Below, piece by piece: positions 48,279-57,918 of a stretch of DNA of 64,000 nt. Position 1 is the stretch's first letter, and every line of letters begins with the position of its first letter. The notes beneath the pieces were generated by a model that had not been told where the DNA came from, ran no database searches, and was given only the letters and a program-made list of their open reading frames with translations. The DNA comes from DASUFZ01 sp035541475. GTDB taxonomy: Bacteria; Myxococcota_A; UBA9160; SMWR01. A program made the position numbers and the translations under genes. The stretch covers positions 1-64,000 of the forward strand of contig DATKND010000056.1 of the NCBI GenBank assembly GCA_035541475.1, given 5' to 3'.

Positions 48279-49183
48279 CGCGCTACGCGCTCGCGGTGCA
48301 CGGCGGCGCCGGCGGTCTCGCGGGCGTGCGCGAGCGCGCGACCGCCGAGGCGCTGCGCGCGAGCCTCGCCGAGGCGCTCGCGGCGGGCGCCGCGCTGCTC
48401 GCGCGCGGAGGGTCGGCGCAGGATGCCGTCGTCGCCGCCGTCGACGTGCTCGAGGACTGTCCGCACTTCAACGCGGGCACGGGCTCCGTGCTGAACGCGG
48501 CCGGCGAGGTCGAGATGGATGCGGCGCTGATGGAAGGCGCGAAGCGGCGCGCCGGTGCGGTGGCCGGCGTGCGGCGACTCGCGCACCCGATCGAGGCCGC
48601 GCGCGCCGTGCTGCGCGACGGCCGCCACGTGCTGCTCTTCGGCTCGGAGGCCGAGCGCCTCGGCCGCGCGGCGGGCGTCGCGGAGATCGCGCCCGAGGCG
48701 CTGATCGTGCCCGCGCGCCGCGCCCAACACGTCCGTGTCAGGGGCGGCGAAGGCGGCTGGCCGCGCGGCACCGTCGGCGCGGTCGCGCGCGACGCGTCCG
48801 GTCATCTCGCCGCCGCGACCTCGACCGGCGGCCTCAGCGGCAAGCTGCCGGGCCGCATCTCCGACAGCGCGCAGATCGGAGCCGGCACCTGGGCCGACGA
48901 CGCGACCTGCGCCGTCTCGGCCACCGGCAACGGCGAGCTCTTCATCCGCACCGCCTTCGCGCGCAACGTCGACGCGCTGCTCCGCCACGCGCGGCTCCCG
49001 CTCGAGGATGCCTGCCGCCGCGCGCTCGACGAGGTCGCCGCCATTGGCGGTCACGGCGGCTGCATCGCGATCGACCGCGAGGGCCGCATCGCGATGCCCT
49101 TCGACACGCCGGCGATGCCGCGGGGTTTCGTGCGGGAGGACGAGTCGCCGCGGATCTCGCTCACTCAGAACGACGAAAAGTAG
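48275..49183 (+). CDS. iaaA: Isoaspartyl peptidase / L-asparaginase (Ntn-hydrolase)
   Basis: A 302-residue precursor that autocleaves to alpha and beta subunits; the nucleophile is Thr166 in RGTVGAVA. Other signatures: YALAVHGGAG at the N-terminus, FNAGTGSVLNAAGEVEMDAALM (65-86), AAATSTGGLSGKLPGRISDS after the nucleophile, and ATGNGELFIRTA. It hydrolyses isoaspartyl dipeptides and often asparagine. No ATG, GTG or TTG fits the family N-terminus; a CTG at 48275, overlapping the aacS stop as CTGA, gives the expected MTRYALAVHGGAG. The alternative GTG at 48296 would delete the first beta-strand. Confidence 0.88.
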
Positions 49184-49931
49184 AGGGGGGCGGCGGCTCG
49201 TCGGAGTCCGGTGCGAGTCGCACGGCGAGCAGGGTCGCGTAGGGCTCGAACCCCAGGCGTAGCGCGATCGCGATCGCGGGCGCGTTCGACAGGAGCGTCT
49301 GGTAGAGGACGAGCTGACGTGCCGAGAGAGCCTGCTTCGCCAGTGCGCTCACGACGCGCGATGCGTGCCCTCGCCCTCGATGCTGCGGGTGTGTGATGAC
49401 ACAGGGATCCACCGCGCCATCGAAGTGGACCCGGAGTTGTCCGAGAGCGACGACTCGAGCTCCCTCGAACGCGGCCCAGATCTCGGCGCCTGCGGACTCG
49501 ATGCCGCCGTGCTCCCATTCCTCCTGTGAGCACGAAGACTGGACGGCTCGGATGGAATCCGCGCCGGAGTCCGAAAGAGGTCGAACATCGTCGGCAGAGA
49601 GCGGCTGGAAGCGATCGTGCGGGAGCCAGCCCTGGAAGGAAGGTCCGACGATCGTTCCTGCGGAAGGCTCCAGCGCGCGAGTCACGTAGGAACGCGACAG
49701 CAGCTCTTCTGCGGCGGCCGAGGCGCAATGCCGGGAGAGACGCGCGACCCATCCGGCCGGGGCCGAAACGACCGCAGAGCGACCGCGAACGAAGAACCAG
49801 ACGCCACGATAATCGCCGAGTCGCTCGTGCGCGGTGACCCGCACGCCGGCATCCCGCAGCGCCGAAGGAGGAACGCCGAGAAACTGCGACCAGTGCGCGT
49901 CGATTCGTTCCGTGGTGGTAGTCGGCTGCAT
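49161..49931 (-). CDS. GNAT-family N-acetyltransferase
   Basis: A 256-residue protein with a divergent N-terminal half (about 1-130; GVWFFVRGRSAVVSAPAGWVARL) and a C-terminal GNAT domain. The acetyl-CoA motif is DPCVITHPQHRGRGHASRVVSALAKQAL (about 181-208), followed by NAPAIAIALRLGFEPYATLLAVRL. The substrate is unknown. The base composition looks a little less GC-rich than the neighbours. Its 3' end overlaps the end of iaaA by 23 bp tail to tail. Confidence 0.82.
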   Translation of the reverse strand: MQPTTTTERIDAHWSQFLGVPPSALRDAGVRVTAHERLGDYRGVWFFVRGRSAVVSAPAGWVARLSRHCASAAAEELLSRSYVTRALEPSAGTIVGPSFQGWLPHDRFQPLSADDVRPLSDSGADSIRAVQSSCSQEEWEHGGIESAGAEIWAAFEGARVVALGQLRVHFDGAVDPCVITHPQHRGRGHASRVVSALAKQALSARQLVLYQTLLSNAPAIAIALRLGFEPYATLLAVRLAPDSDEPPPPSTFRRSE

Positions 49932-49946
49932 CGCGCCTGTGAGACG

Positions 49947-51836
49947 CTACTTCGCGAACCCCCGCTCGCGCAGCAGCGCGCGGATCTCGTCGAGGATCGC
50001 GGGGTCGTCGATCGTGGCGGGAACCTTGTACGGATCCGAGTCGGCCATGCGGCGGAGCGTCCCGCGCAGCACCTTGCCCGAGCGCGTCTTCGGCAGCCGC
50101 GGCACGACGAGTGCCTGCTTGAAGGCGGCGACCGGGCCGATGCGCTCGCGCACGAGCGCGACGAGCTCGGCCTCGATCTCGGCGTGCGCGCGCGCGACGC
50201 CGGCGTTCAGCACCGCGAAGCCGAGCGGCACCTGACCCTTCAGCGCGTCTGCGATGCCGGTGACCGCGCACTCTGCGACGTCGGGGTGCGACGCGAGCAC
50301 CTCCTCCATCGCACCCGTCGAGAGCCGGTGGCCCGCGACGTTGATCACGTCGTCGGTGCGCGACATCACGTAGACGTAGCCGTCCTCGTCGATCCAGCCG
50401 GCGTCGGCGGTCTGGTAGAAGCCAGGGAAGCGCGAGAGGTAGGCGTCGCGGTAGCCGGCGTCGTTCTGCCAGAGCGTCGTGAGGCAGCCGGGCGGGAGCG
50501 GCAGCTTCAGCGCCAGGTGCCCCGACTCGCCCGGCGGGAGCTCCGCGCCGCGGTCGTCGAGCACGCGCAGGTCGAAGCCCGGCACGGCGCAGGTCGGCGA
50601 GCCGCGCTTCACCGGCAGCGGCTCGATCCCCATGCAGTTGGCCGCGACCGGCCAGCCCGTCTCGGTCTGCCACCAGTGGTCGATCACCGGCACGCCGAGC
50701 GCGCGCTCGCACCACGCAATGGTGTCGGGATCGGCGCGCTCGCCGGCGAGGAAGAGAGTGCGCAGGCTCGCCAGGTCGTGCCGCGCCGGCCGCTTCGCCT
50801 CGGGATCCTCGCGCTTGATCGCGCGTAGCGCCGTCGGCGCCGCGAAGAGCGCGTTCACGCGATGTCGCTCCACCACGCGCCAGAAGGCCGACGCGTCCGG
50901 CGTGCCGACCGGCTTGCCCTCGTAGAGCAAGGTCGTGCAGCCCGAGAGCAGCGGCGCGTACACGATGTAGGAATGACCGACGACCCAGCCGATGTCCGAA
51001 GCGGCCCAGAAGACCTCGCCCGGCTGCATGCCGTAGACGTGGCGGAGGCTCCATGCGAGCGCGACCGCGTGGCCGCCATGGTCGCGCACGACGCCTTTCG
51101 GTACGCCGGTCGTGCCCGATGTGTAGAGGATGTAGAGCGGGTGCTCCGCCGCGACGGGCACGCAGTCCGCGGGCCCCGCATGCGCGCGCCACGTCTCCCA
51201 GTCGACGTCGCGCGGCCCGAGCGACGCGCGCGCCTGCTCGCGCTGCAGCACGACACAGCGCTCGGGCGGATTCGCGACGCGCGCGATCGCGTCGTCGAGC
51301 AGCGGCTTGTACGGGACCACGCGGCCGGGCTCGATCCCGCACGACGCCGTCAGCACCACCTTCGGCTGCGCGTGCTCGATCCGCTGCGCGAGCTCGGCGG
51401 GGGCGAAGCCGCCGAACACCACCGAGTGGATCGCGCCGAGGCGCGCGCAGGCGAGCATCGCGAAGACTGCTTCGGGCACCATCGGCATGTAGAGGAGCAC
51501 GCGGTCGCCCATCGCGACGCCGGACCCGGCGAGCGCGCCCGCGGTGCGCGCGACCTCGCGCTGGAGCTCCGCATAGCTGACGCGGCGCGACGTCGCCGTC
51601 ACGGGGCTCTCGTAGACGAGCGCCGTGCGCTCGCCGTGTCCCGCCGCGACGTGGCGGTCGACCGCGTTGTGGCAGGTGTTGAGCACGCCGCCCTCGAACC
51701 AGGTCGGGCGCAGCGGAGCGCCCGCGAGCGCGCGGCGCGGCGGCGTCACCCACTCGATTGCCTCGGCTGCGCGCAGCCAGAAGTCGTCGGGACCTTCGAG
51801 CGCGGCGCGCTGGAGATCGGCGAGACGGCTCGTCAC
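49947..51836 (-). CDS. prpE: Propionyl-CoA synthetase
   Basis: A 629-residue ANL ligase that makes propionyl-CoA (possibly acetyl-CoA too). The ATP-binding loop is YILYTSGTTGVPKGVVRDHGGHAVALAWS, then ASDIGWVVGHSYIVYAPLL and DHWWQTETGWP. The PrpE-specific HRLSTGAMEEVLASHPDVAECAV replaces the HRIGT of acetyl-CoA synthetases. The catalytic, acetylatable Lys is in LPKTRSGKVLRGTLR. GTG at 51836 overlaps the stop of the multi-pass membrane gene upstream (GTGA). No prpBCD genes lie nearby, so the downstream route is not shown. Confidence 0.92.
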   Translation of the reverse strand: MTSRLADLQRAALEGPDDFWLRAAEAIEWVTPPRRALAGAPLRPTWFEGGVLNTCHNAVDRHVAAGHGERTALVYESPVTATSRRVSYAELQREVARTAGALAGSGVAMGDRVLLYMPMVPEAVFAMLACARLGAIHSVVFGGFAPAELAQRIEHAQPKVVLTASCGIEPGRVVPYKPLLDDAIARVANPPERCVVLQREQARASLGPRDVDWETWRAHAGPADCVPVAAEHPLYILYTSGTTGVPKGVVRDHGGHAVALAWSLRHVYGMQPGEVFWAASDIGWVVGHSYIVYAPLLSGCTTLLYEGKPVGTPDASAFWRVVERHRVNALFAAPTALRAIKREDPEAKRPARHDLASLRTLFLAGERADPDTIAWCERALGVPVIDHWWQTETGWPVAANCMGIEPLPVKRGSPTCAVPGFDLRVLDDRGAELPPGESGHLALKLPLPPGCLTTLWQNDAGYRDAYLSRFPGFYQTADAGWIDEDGYVYVMSRTDDVINVAGHRLSTGAMEEVLASHPDVAECAVTGIADALKGQVPLGFAVLNAGVARAHAEIEAELVALVRERIGPVAAFKQALVVPRLPKTRSGKVLRGTLRRMADSDPYKVPATIDDPAILDEIRALLRERGFAK

Positions 51837-53509
51837 GACGGAGGAGTAGCGCGGCTGAGGGCGGCGGTGCAGCGCGCCACGCCCTCGGCGAAGCGCTGCG
51901 CGTCCGCGCCGCGGCTGCCGCGCGCGAGCGTCGCGTAGATCGGCAGCGCGTCCTCGCAGCGCGACATCCGCTCGAGCGCCGCGGCGTAGCAGGCGTGGAA
52001 GCCGGGCTCGCTCCATACCTCGGCGCGCCCGAGCGCGTGTGGCGGATAGCGCCGCAAGGTGTCGGCGTCGGCGCCGGCCTGCTCGTTCACGATGCACACG
52101 AGCTCGCGTAGATTCGACTCGAGCAGGTAGCTGTGCCAGCCCTCCGCGTCGGGGCGCTGCGAGGCGAGCACGTCGACCTGCTGCTTCGCCTCGGCGATCC
52201 GGCCGCTCTCGGCCAGCGCGACGATCCAGTTGACGCGGCCCTCGCGGTGGCGCGGGTCGTCCGTCACGTCGCGCGAGAAGAGCGCCTCGGTCGAGCGCCA
52301 GTCCGGCGAGCGCGCCCATGTGCGCTGCGAGAGCGCGAGCACGGCGAGGAGACCGAGCGCCACGACCGCGGCGCGCGGCGCGCGCGTGCGCGCGAGCGCG
52401 ATCGCGACGAGGAGCGCCGCACCGAAGATCGAGAGGAAGAGATTGCGCTCGGCTCGCGCCTGGAGGAGCGGCGTCAGCCCCGAGGTCGGCAGGAAGCCGA
52501 TCCAGATCCAGGCGATCGCGGCGGCCGCGAGCGCATGGCCGCGCCACGCGAGAAGGACGCAGGCGGCGGCCGATCCGAGCGCGATCGCGAGACCCGCGAG
52601 CACGGCCGGATCGCCCCACGAGGTCACCACGCGCACCGCGTCGCTCGTGTTCGAGTGGAGCGGCGCGAAGAGCCAGAGCAGCTGCGACGGCCACTGCGCG
52701 ATGCTCGTCTGCCACTGCGTGACGAGGCTGCCGCCGATCGGCGGGGCGCCCGTCAGCGTGTGGCCGAGCACGGCGGGGCGCAGCACGAAGAGATGGATCG
52801 CGACGAGGGCGAGCTGCGCCGCGACGAGGAACGCGAGCGCCGGCAGGCGCGGTCCCGGCTCGTCCCCTGCGCGCGCCCTCAGCCAGGACGCGAGGCCGAG
52901 CGCGGCGAGCAGCGCGGGCGTCACCGCGGCGTTCTCCTTCGAGAGGAGCGCGAGGGCGAGGGCCGCGAGCGACGCCCCTGCGAAGTTCCAGCGGGCGCGC
53001 GCGGGGCCCGCGCGCAGCGAACGCAATCCGGTGTCGAGACTCGCGAGCAGGAAGAGTCCCATCAGCGCGGCGGAGAGTCCCGCGACCCAGACGTAGATCT
53101 CGAGCAGGCCCGGATGCGCCGCGAAGAGCAGGCCGGCCAGCAGCGCCGCGGCCGGCTCGCGAAGCCACGCGAGCGCGAGCAGGCCGAACAGCGCGGCCGT
53201 CGCCGCGCCGAGCGCCAGCGAGAGCGCGTGGAAGGCCCGCGCCGATCTCCCGACCTCGGCGGCGAGCGCACTCGCGGTGGCGACCTGCAGCGGGCGGTAG
53301 TAGGGCTGCGAGAGCACGGCGGTCGCGAAGCCCTCGGCGCGCTGGAGCGGCTCGCCGAAGGCCGCGAGGATGTGGCCCGGAGGCCGCAGGATCGTGCCGG
53401 CGACGATCTCGGCCCGATCGACCCACACGAAGTCGTAGCCGAGCGCGCGGCCGTGCAGCGCCAGGAAGAGGAGGGCAGGCAGGCACCACACGGCGACACG
53501 GGCGCGCAT
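51833..53509 (-). CDS. Multi-pass membrane protein with TPR-like C-terminus (GT-C/TMTC-like)
   Basis: A 558-residue protein. About 11-12 membrane helices span residues 5-410, beginning with a signal-like helix and the motif YDFVWVDRAEIVAGTILRPP. A periplasmic, helical C-terminal part (about 425-555) contains TPR-like pairs (WIVALAESGRIAEAKQQVDVLA, ALERMSRCEDALPIYATLAR). This layout resembles GT-C glycosyltransferase-like/TMTC-type proteins, where Asp-Asp or Asp-Glu residues in the first loop matter; here DRAE occupies that site. The activity is unproven. ATG at 53509. Coupled to prpE by a 4-bp overlap. Confidence 0.6.
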   Translation of the reverse strand: MRARVAVWCLPALLFLALHGRALGYDFVWVDRAEIVAGTILRPPGHILAAFGEPLQRAEGFATAVLSQPYYRPLQVATASALAAEVGRSARAFHALSLALGAATAALFGLLALAWLREPAAALLAGLLFAAHPGLLEIYVWVAGLSAALMGLFLLASLDTGLRSLRAGPARARWNFAGASLAALALALLSKENAAVTPALLAALGLASWLRARAGDEPGPRLPALAFLVAAQLALVAIHLFVLRPAVLGHTLTGAPPIGGSLVTQWQTSIAQWPSQLLWLFAPLHSNTSDAVRVVTSWGDPAVLAGLAIALGSAAACVLLAWRGHALAAAAIAWIWIGFLPTSGLTPLLQARAERNLFLSIFGAALLVAIALARTRAPRAAVVALGLLAVLALSQRTWARSPDWRSTEALFSRDVTDDPRHREGRVNWIVALAESGRIAEAKQQVDVLASQRPDAEGWHSYLLESNLRELVCIVNEQAGADADTLRRYPPHALGRAEVWSEPGFHACYAAALERMSRCEDALPIYATLARGSRGADAQRFAEGVARCTAALSRATPPS

Positions 53510-53518
53510 CGGGGCCGG

Positions 53519-53524
53519 AGGATA
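53519..53524 (-). promoter_or_regulatory. Candidate -10 element for the multi-pass membrane gene
   Basis: TATCCT on the minus strand, nine bases (CCGGCCCCG) before the ATG at 53509. No Shine-Dalgarno sequence. Part of a 67-bp divergent region with the NnrU-like gene. Confidence 0.3.
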
Positions 53525-53538
53525 GGCGGCGACGCAGG

Positions 53539-53544
53539 TAGAAT
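53539..53544 (+). promoter_or_regulatory. Candidate -10 element for the NnrU-like gene
   Basis: TAGAATGCCG, the same ten bases as upstream of TpsB2 (36579). The TTG start follows 32 bases later, so this message would have a short leader. Confidence 0.3.
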
Positions 53545-53576
53545 GCCGCGTCGCGCGCTCGCGCCGAGGGAACGGG

Positions 53577-54239
53577 TTGGATGCCACGATCGGACTGACG
53601 GCGCTGTGGCTCGCCTTCGCGGCCACGCACATGGGCATGTCGAGCCTGCGAGCGCGACCACGGCTCGTCGGCGCGCTCGGCGAACGCGCCTTCCAGGGCG
53701 TGTACTCGCTCGTCGCGCTCGCGGTCTTCGTGCCGCTGGTCGCGCTCTACTTCCACCACAAGCACCAGGGCGCGCCGCTCTGGTACCTCGGCGCACTGCC
53801 GGGACTCCGATACGCGATGTACGCGGGCATGGCCGTCGTCTTCGTCCTGCTGGTGGGCGGAATCGCGCGGCCGAGCCCGACCTCGATGCAGGCGGGCCGC
53901 ACCGACGTGCGTGGCATGCTGCGCGTGACGCGCCATCCGGTCTTCATGGCCACGGGCCTCTTCGGGCTGCTCCACCTCTTCGTGGTGTCGGTCTGGAGCA
54001 GCGACCTCGCATTCTTCGGCGGCTTCCCGCTCTTCGCGTTGATCGGCTCGCGCCATCAGGACGCCCGCAAGCTGGCGACGGGCACGGAGGACTTCCGGCG
54101 CTTCCACGCCGCGACCTCGCTGCTCCCCGACCCGCGCGGCCTCGCCGCAGCGGTGCGCGACGACCCGGTGCCCGCCGCGATCGGCGTCGCCGCGACGATC
54201 GCGCTCCGGATGTTCCATCCGACATTATTCGGACCTTGA
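53577..54239 (+). CDS. NnrU-family membrane protein
   Basis: A 220-residue inner-membrane protein with about five to six helices. It has the NnrU-type features FAATHMGMSSLRARPRLVGALGERAFQGVYSLVALAVFVPL (about 15-55) and RVTRHPVFMATGLFGLLHL (about 116-134), also seen in isoprenylcysteine methyltransferase-like membrane enzymes. NnrU was named from nitrite/nitric-oxide reductase gene regions, but its activity is unknown, and no denitrification genes are present here. Start TTG at 53577. Confidence 0.85.
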   Translation: MDATIGLTALWLAFAATHMGMSSLRARPRLVGALGERAFQGVYSLVALAVFVPLVALYFHHKHQGAPLWYLGALPGLRYAMYAGMAVVFVLLVGGIARPSPTSMQAGRTDVRGMLRVTRHPVFMATGLFGLLHLFVVSVWSSDLAFFGGFPLFALIGSRHQDARKLATGTEDFRRFHAATSLLPDPRGLAAAVRDDPVPAAIGVAATIALRMFHPTLFGP

Positions 54240-54276
54240 GCCTCCGCTACCCTCGCTCGATCGAAATGGAGTCCCC

Positions 54277-54648
54277 ATGCGTGTCAAGCAGATCAATCAC
54301 GTGTCCTTCACCGTGCGCGATCTCGCGCGCTCACGCGAGTTCTACGAGGGCGTCCTCGGCCTCCCCACGGTCGAGCGACCCAACATCGGGATCGCGGGAG
54401 TGTGGTACGGCGCCGGCGACGGCCAGATCCACCTGATCCAGATTCCGCCCGGCGCGGCGGTTGGCGCGGCGCAAGGTCGGCTGACCCCGCTCGCGAACCA
54501 CTGCGCCTTCGAGATCGACGACTACGAGAAGTTCGTCGCGCACCTGAAGCAGCGCGGGCTGCCGGTGATGGAGACGAACCGCGAGCTCGGACAGTTGTTC
54601 GTTCAGGATCCGGATGGCAACGTGATCGAGTTGATCCGGCCGCGCTGA
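54277..54648 (+). CDS. Glyoxalase/VOC-superfamily protein
   Basis: A 123-residue vicinal-oxygen-chelate fold protein. The first half has INHVSFTVRDLARSREFYEGVLGL with a candidate metal ligand His8. The second half has NHCAFEIDDYEKFVAHLKQRGLPV (His at about 70) and the closing QDPDGNVIELIRP with the usual Glu ligand. Such proteins include glyoxalase I, dioxygenases and fosfomycin-resistance enzymes; the substrate here is unknown. The ATG follows GGAG by five bases. Confidence 0.85.
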   Translation: MRVKQINHVSFTVRDLARSREFYEGVLGLPTVERPNIGIAGVWYGAGDGQIHLIQIPPGAAVGAAQGRLTPLANHCAFEIDDYEKFVAHLKQRGLPVMETNRELGQLFVQDPDGNVIELIRPR

Positions 54649-54680
54649 GCGAGGCGCGGCTGGCGAGAAGGGGGTGAGCG

Positions 54681-55808
54681 ATGGTTTCGACGCCGAAGAC
54701 TCGCGCGCTGCGGCGGCTCGCGGGCGCGCTGCTGTTCGCCGCGGGCGGGCTCGCGCTCGCGTGCGGACCGAGTGAAGAGAAGAAGAGCGCGCAGGGCACA
54801 GCGCCGACCGCAGCCGCCGAGAGCAAGACGGCCGCGCCGGCGCTCGACGTCGCGGCGCTGCGCTCGAAGGCGAAGGGCATCTTCGGCGTGCTCCCGGCCG
54901 AGGCGCCGAATCCCGCCAATCCAATCACACCGGAGAAGGTCACGCTCGGGCGCATGCTCTTCTACGAGCCGCGCATCACCTTGTCGCGAAAGCTCTCGTG
55001 CAGCTCGTGCCACGGGCTCGACACCTACGGCGTCGACAATCAGCCGACCTCGGTCGGCCACGAAGGTCAGCGCGGCGAGCGCAACTCGCCCACGGTCTAC
55101 AACGCCGCCCTCGAGTTCGCGCAGTTCTGGGACGGGCGCGCCCCCGACGTCGAGGAGCAGGCGAAGGGTCCCGTGTTGAACCCGGTCGAGATGGCGATGC
55201 CGTCGGCGCCGGAGGTGGTGAGCCGGCTGAAGGCGATCCCGGGCTACGGGCCGCTCTTCGCGGCGGCCTTCCCGGGCGAGGCGGATCCGATCACGTTCGA
55301 CAACGCGGCGAAGGCAGTCGCCGCCTTCGAGCGCAAGCTGATGACGCCGGGTCCGTTCGACGACTTCATGAACGGCAACGACCAGGCGATGACACCCGAG
55401 CAGCTCGCGGGGCTCCAGACGTTCATGGACACGGGCTGCATCACGTGTCACAACGGTGCGACGGTCGGCGGCCGCATGTTCCAGAAGCTCGGGCTCGTCG
55501 AGCCGTACCCGACGAAGGACGTCGGCCGCGAGAAGGTGACCGGCAACGAGGGCGACCGGTACTTCTTCAAGGTGCCGATGCTGCGGAACGTCGCGAAGAC
55601 CGGCCCGTGGTTCCACGACGGCTCGATCCAGAACCTCGACGACGCGATCCGGCTGATGGCGCGCCACCAGCTCGGCAAGCAGCTCGGCACGAGCGAGATC
55701 GCGTCGATCCGCGCGTTCCTCGAGTCGCTGACGGGTCGCATCGACGCGGCGTTCGTCGCGCGTCCCGAGCTGCCGCCCGACGAGAACGCTCCGGCTCCGA
55801 AGGCCTAG
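54681..55808 (+). CDS. Diheme cytochrome c peroxidase (CcpA/MauG family) lipoprotein
   Basis: A 375-residue periplasmic peroxidase-type protein. The lipobox LALAC predicts lipidation at Cys28, followed by a Lys/Thr/Ala linker. Heme sites are Cys107-Ser-Ser-Cys110-His111 and Cys253-Ile-Thr-Cys256-His257, with FWDGRAPDVEEQAKGPVLNPVEM between them and the FKVPMLRNVAKTGPWFHDGSI segment carrying the distal Met region. It would reduce H2O2 with electrons from cytochrome c. The c4-type cytochrome at 3518 is a possible donor. A GGGGTGAG ribosome-binding site precedes the ATG. Confidence 0.92.
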   Translation: MVSTPKTRALRRLAGALLFAAGGLALACGPSEEKKSAQGTAPTAAAESKTAAPALDVAALRSKAKGIFGVLPAEAPNPANPITPEKVTLGRMLFYEPRITLSRKLSCSSCHGLDTYGVDNQPTSVGHEGQRGERNSPTVYNAALEFAQFWDGRAPDVEEQAKGPVLNPVEMAMPSAPEVVSRLKAIPGYGPLFAAAFPGEADPITFDNAAKAVAAFERKLMTPGPFDDFMNGNDQAMTPEQLAGLQTFMDTGCITCHNGATVGGRMFQKLGLVEPYPTKDVGREKVTGNEGDRYFFKVPMLRNVAKTGPWFHDGSIQNLDDAIRLMARHQLGKQLGTSEIASIRAFLESLTGRIDAAFVARPELPPDENAPAPKA

Positions 55809-55818
55809 GCGGGGCTGC

Positions 55819-55824
55819 TATAAC
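55819..55824 (+). promoter_or_regulatory. Candidate -10 element for mrp
   Basis: TATAAC, five of six matches to TATAAT, 31 bases upstream of the mrp ATG; AGGAG lies seven bases before the ATG. This gene thus has a conventional leader, unlike many neighbours. No clear -35. Confidence 0.35.
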
Positions 55825-55855
55825 TCGAGCCCCGCGCCTGCGCAGGAGACCCCCG

Positions 55856-56950
<1,095 letters not shown>

Positions 56951-57041
56951 TCTCGGGTGATCTCGCGACCGCCCACGCGTTCGGCAGGCCTCGCATACCG
57001 GGTCCGTCTTCTGAGCGTCGCTCGCCTTCGGCTCGCTGTGC

Positions 57042-57060
57042 GCAACCGCTTCGCGGTTGC
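57042..57060. terminator. Perfect hairpin between convergent genes
   Basis: GCAACCGC-TTC-GCGGTTGC, an 8-bp perfect stem with a 3-base loop, directly against the stop of the LolA-like gene and 91 bp after mrp. Position suggests a bidirectional terminator. No T-tract is present. The preceding 90 bp contain short TCGCTCGC-like repeats but no gene. Confidence 0.45.
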
Positions 57061-57858
57061 TTACTCTTCGTGCTTCCCGTGTAACAAGTCGGCGTATAGC
57101 ACGGGAACCGCGCCGACCGGACCCTCTTCGACGCTGCGCTTGAGGTACTGCTCGAGCTCCATCTTCTCGAGCTCGATCCCGGGCTCCGGCTCGAAGAAGC
57201 TATCGGGAATGGCGAGCGCGCTCTGCCAGTTGACGTAATCGGTGACGCGCGTGCCGGTGGTCTGGCGGTCGTAGATCTGGAGCCGCAGCGGCAGCTTCTT
57301 CTCGTCCTGCGTGACCCAGACCTCGCGCTTCCCGTGCGTGTCGGTGACGCGGTAGATGCCGACCGGGCGCCCGAAGGCGTTGTCCTCGCCGACCTGCTCG
57401 GCGCCCTGCTTAACCAGGATCTCGTACTCGCGTCCGAAGGGGCGCCGCTGCGGGGAGTCCTGAGCCTCGGCCTTCGGATCGCGCCGGATCGCGAGCCCGC
57501 GCTTCGTGAGGCCGTCGTAGGCGTAGTACCAGTCGCCCTTGACGATGTTCACGACCTTGTGACCGGCGACGACCGTCTCGGCGCGCAGCCATGGACCCTT
57601 CGACCAGAAGTGCGTGACGTTGAGGCCCGCCGCGCCGCGCGCGAGCGCCTGCGCGTACCAGGTGTGGTCGGCGTTCTCCTCCGGCTTGCCGGCCGCGGGC
57701 TTGCCGGCCGCCTTGGATGGCGTCGCGGCCTTGTCGGGCGCGGGCGCGCTCTGCTCCGCCTGCGGTGTCGGGGCCGGGGGCGAGGAGTCCTTGGCGAGCG
57801 CGGCTGCCGCGGCAAGCCACACGGCAGCGGAGAAGGCGAGGGCCGGGCGGCGCGCCAT
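57061..57858 (-). CDS. Exported LolA-like (outer-membrane lipoprotein-sorting type) protein
   Basis: A 265-residue periplasmic protein. A signal peptide (1-22) is followed by a Pro/Ala/Lys-rich linker (23-60) and a LolA/LolB-type half-barrel region. Typical stretches are DWYYAYDGLTKRGLAIRRDP, GRPVGIYRVTDTHGKREVWVTQDEKKLPLRLQIYDRQTTGTRVTDYVNW and PDSFFEPEPGIELEK. Proteins of this type bind lipids or lipoproteins in transit; a role in envelope assembly is inferred. ATG at 57858, with TAAGCT eleven bases upstream as a possible -10. Diverges from thiD. Confidence 0.65.
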   Translation of the reverse strand: MARRPALAFSAAVWLAAAAALAKDSSPPAPTPQAEQSAPAPDKAATPSKAAGKPAAGKPEENADHTWYAQALARGAAGLNVTHFWSKGPWLRAETVVAGHKVVNIVKGDWYYAYDGLTKRGLAIRRDPKAEAQDSPQRRPFGREYEILVKQGAEQVGEDNAFGRPVGIYRVTDTHGKREVWVTQDEKKLPLRLQIYDRQTTGTRVTDYVNWQSALAIPDSFFEPEPGIELEKMELEQYLKRSVEEGPVGAVPVLYADLLHGKHEE

Positions 57859-57918
57859 GTCGGGGGCGGAGCTTAGCGGGGCGCTCGCAGCTCGCGGCAC
57901 CTCGATTACTCTCCGCGC

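Noticed and set aside
51837..54218. Upstream extension of the prpE frame through the membrane gene and NnrU region
   Set aside because: The sequence before GTG 51836 is an alternative-frame shadow. Family alignment and the 4-bp overlap support the GTG.
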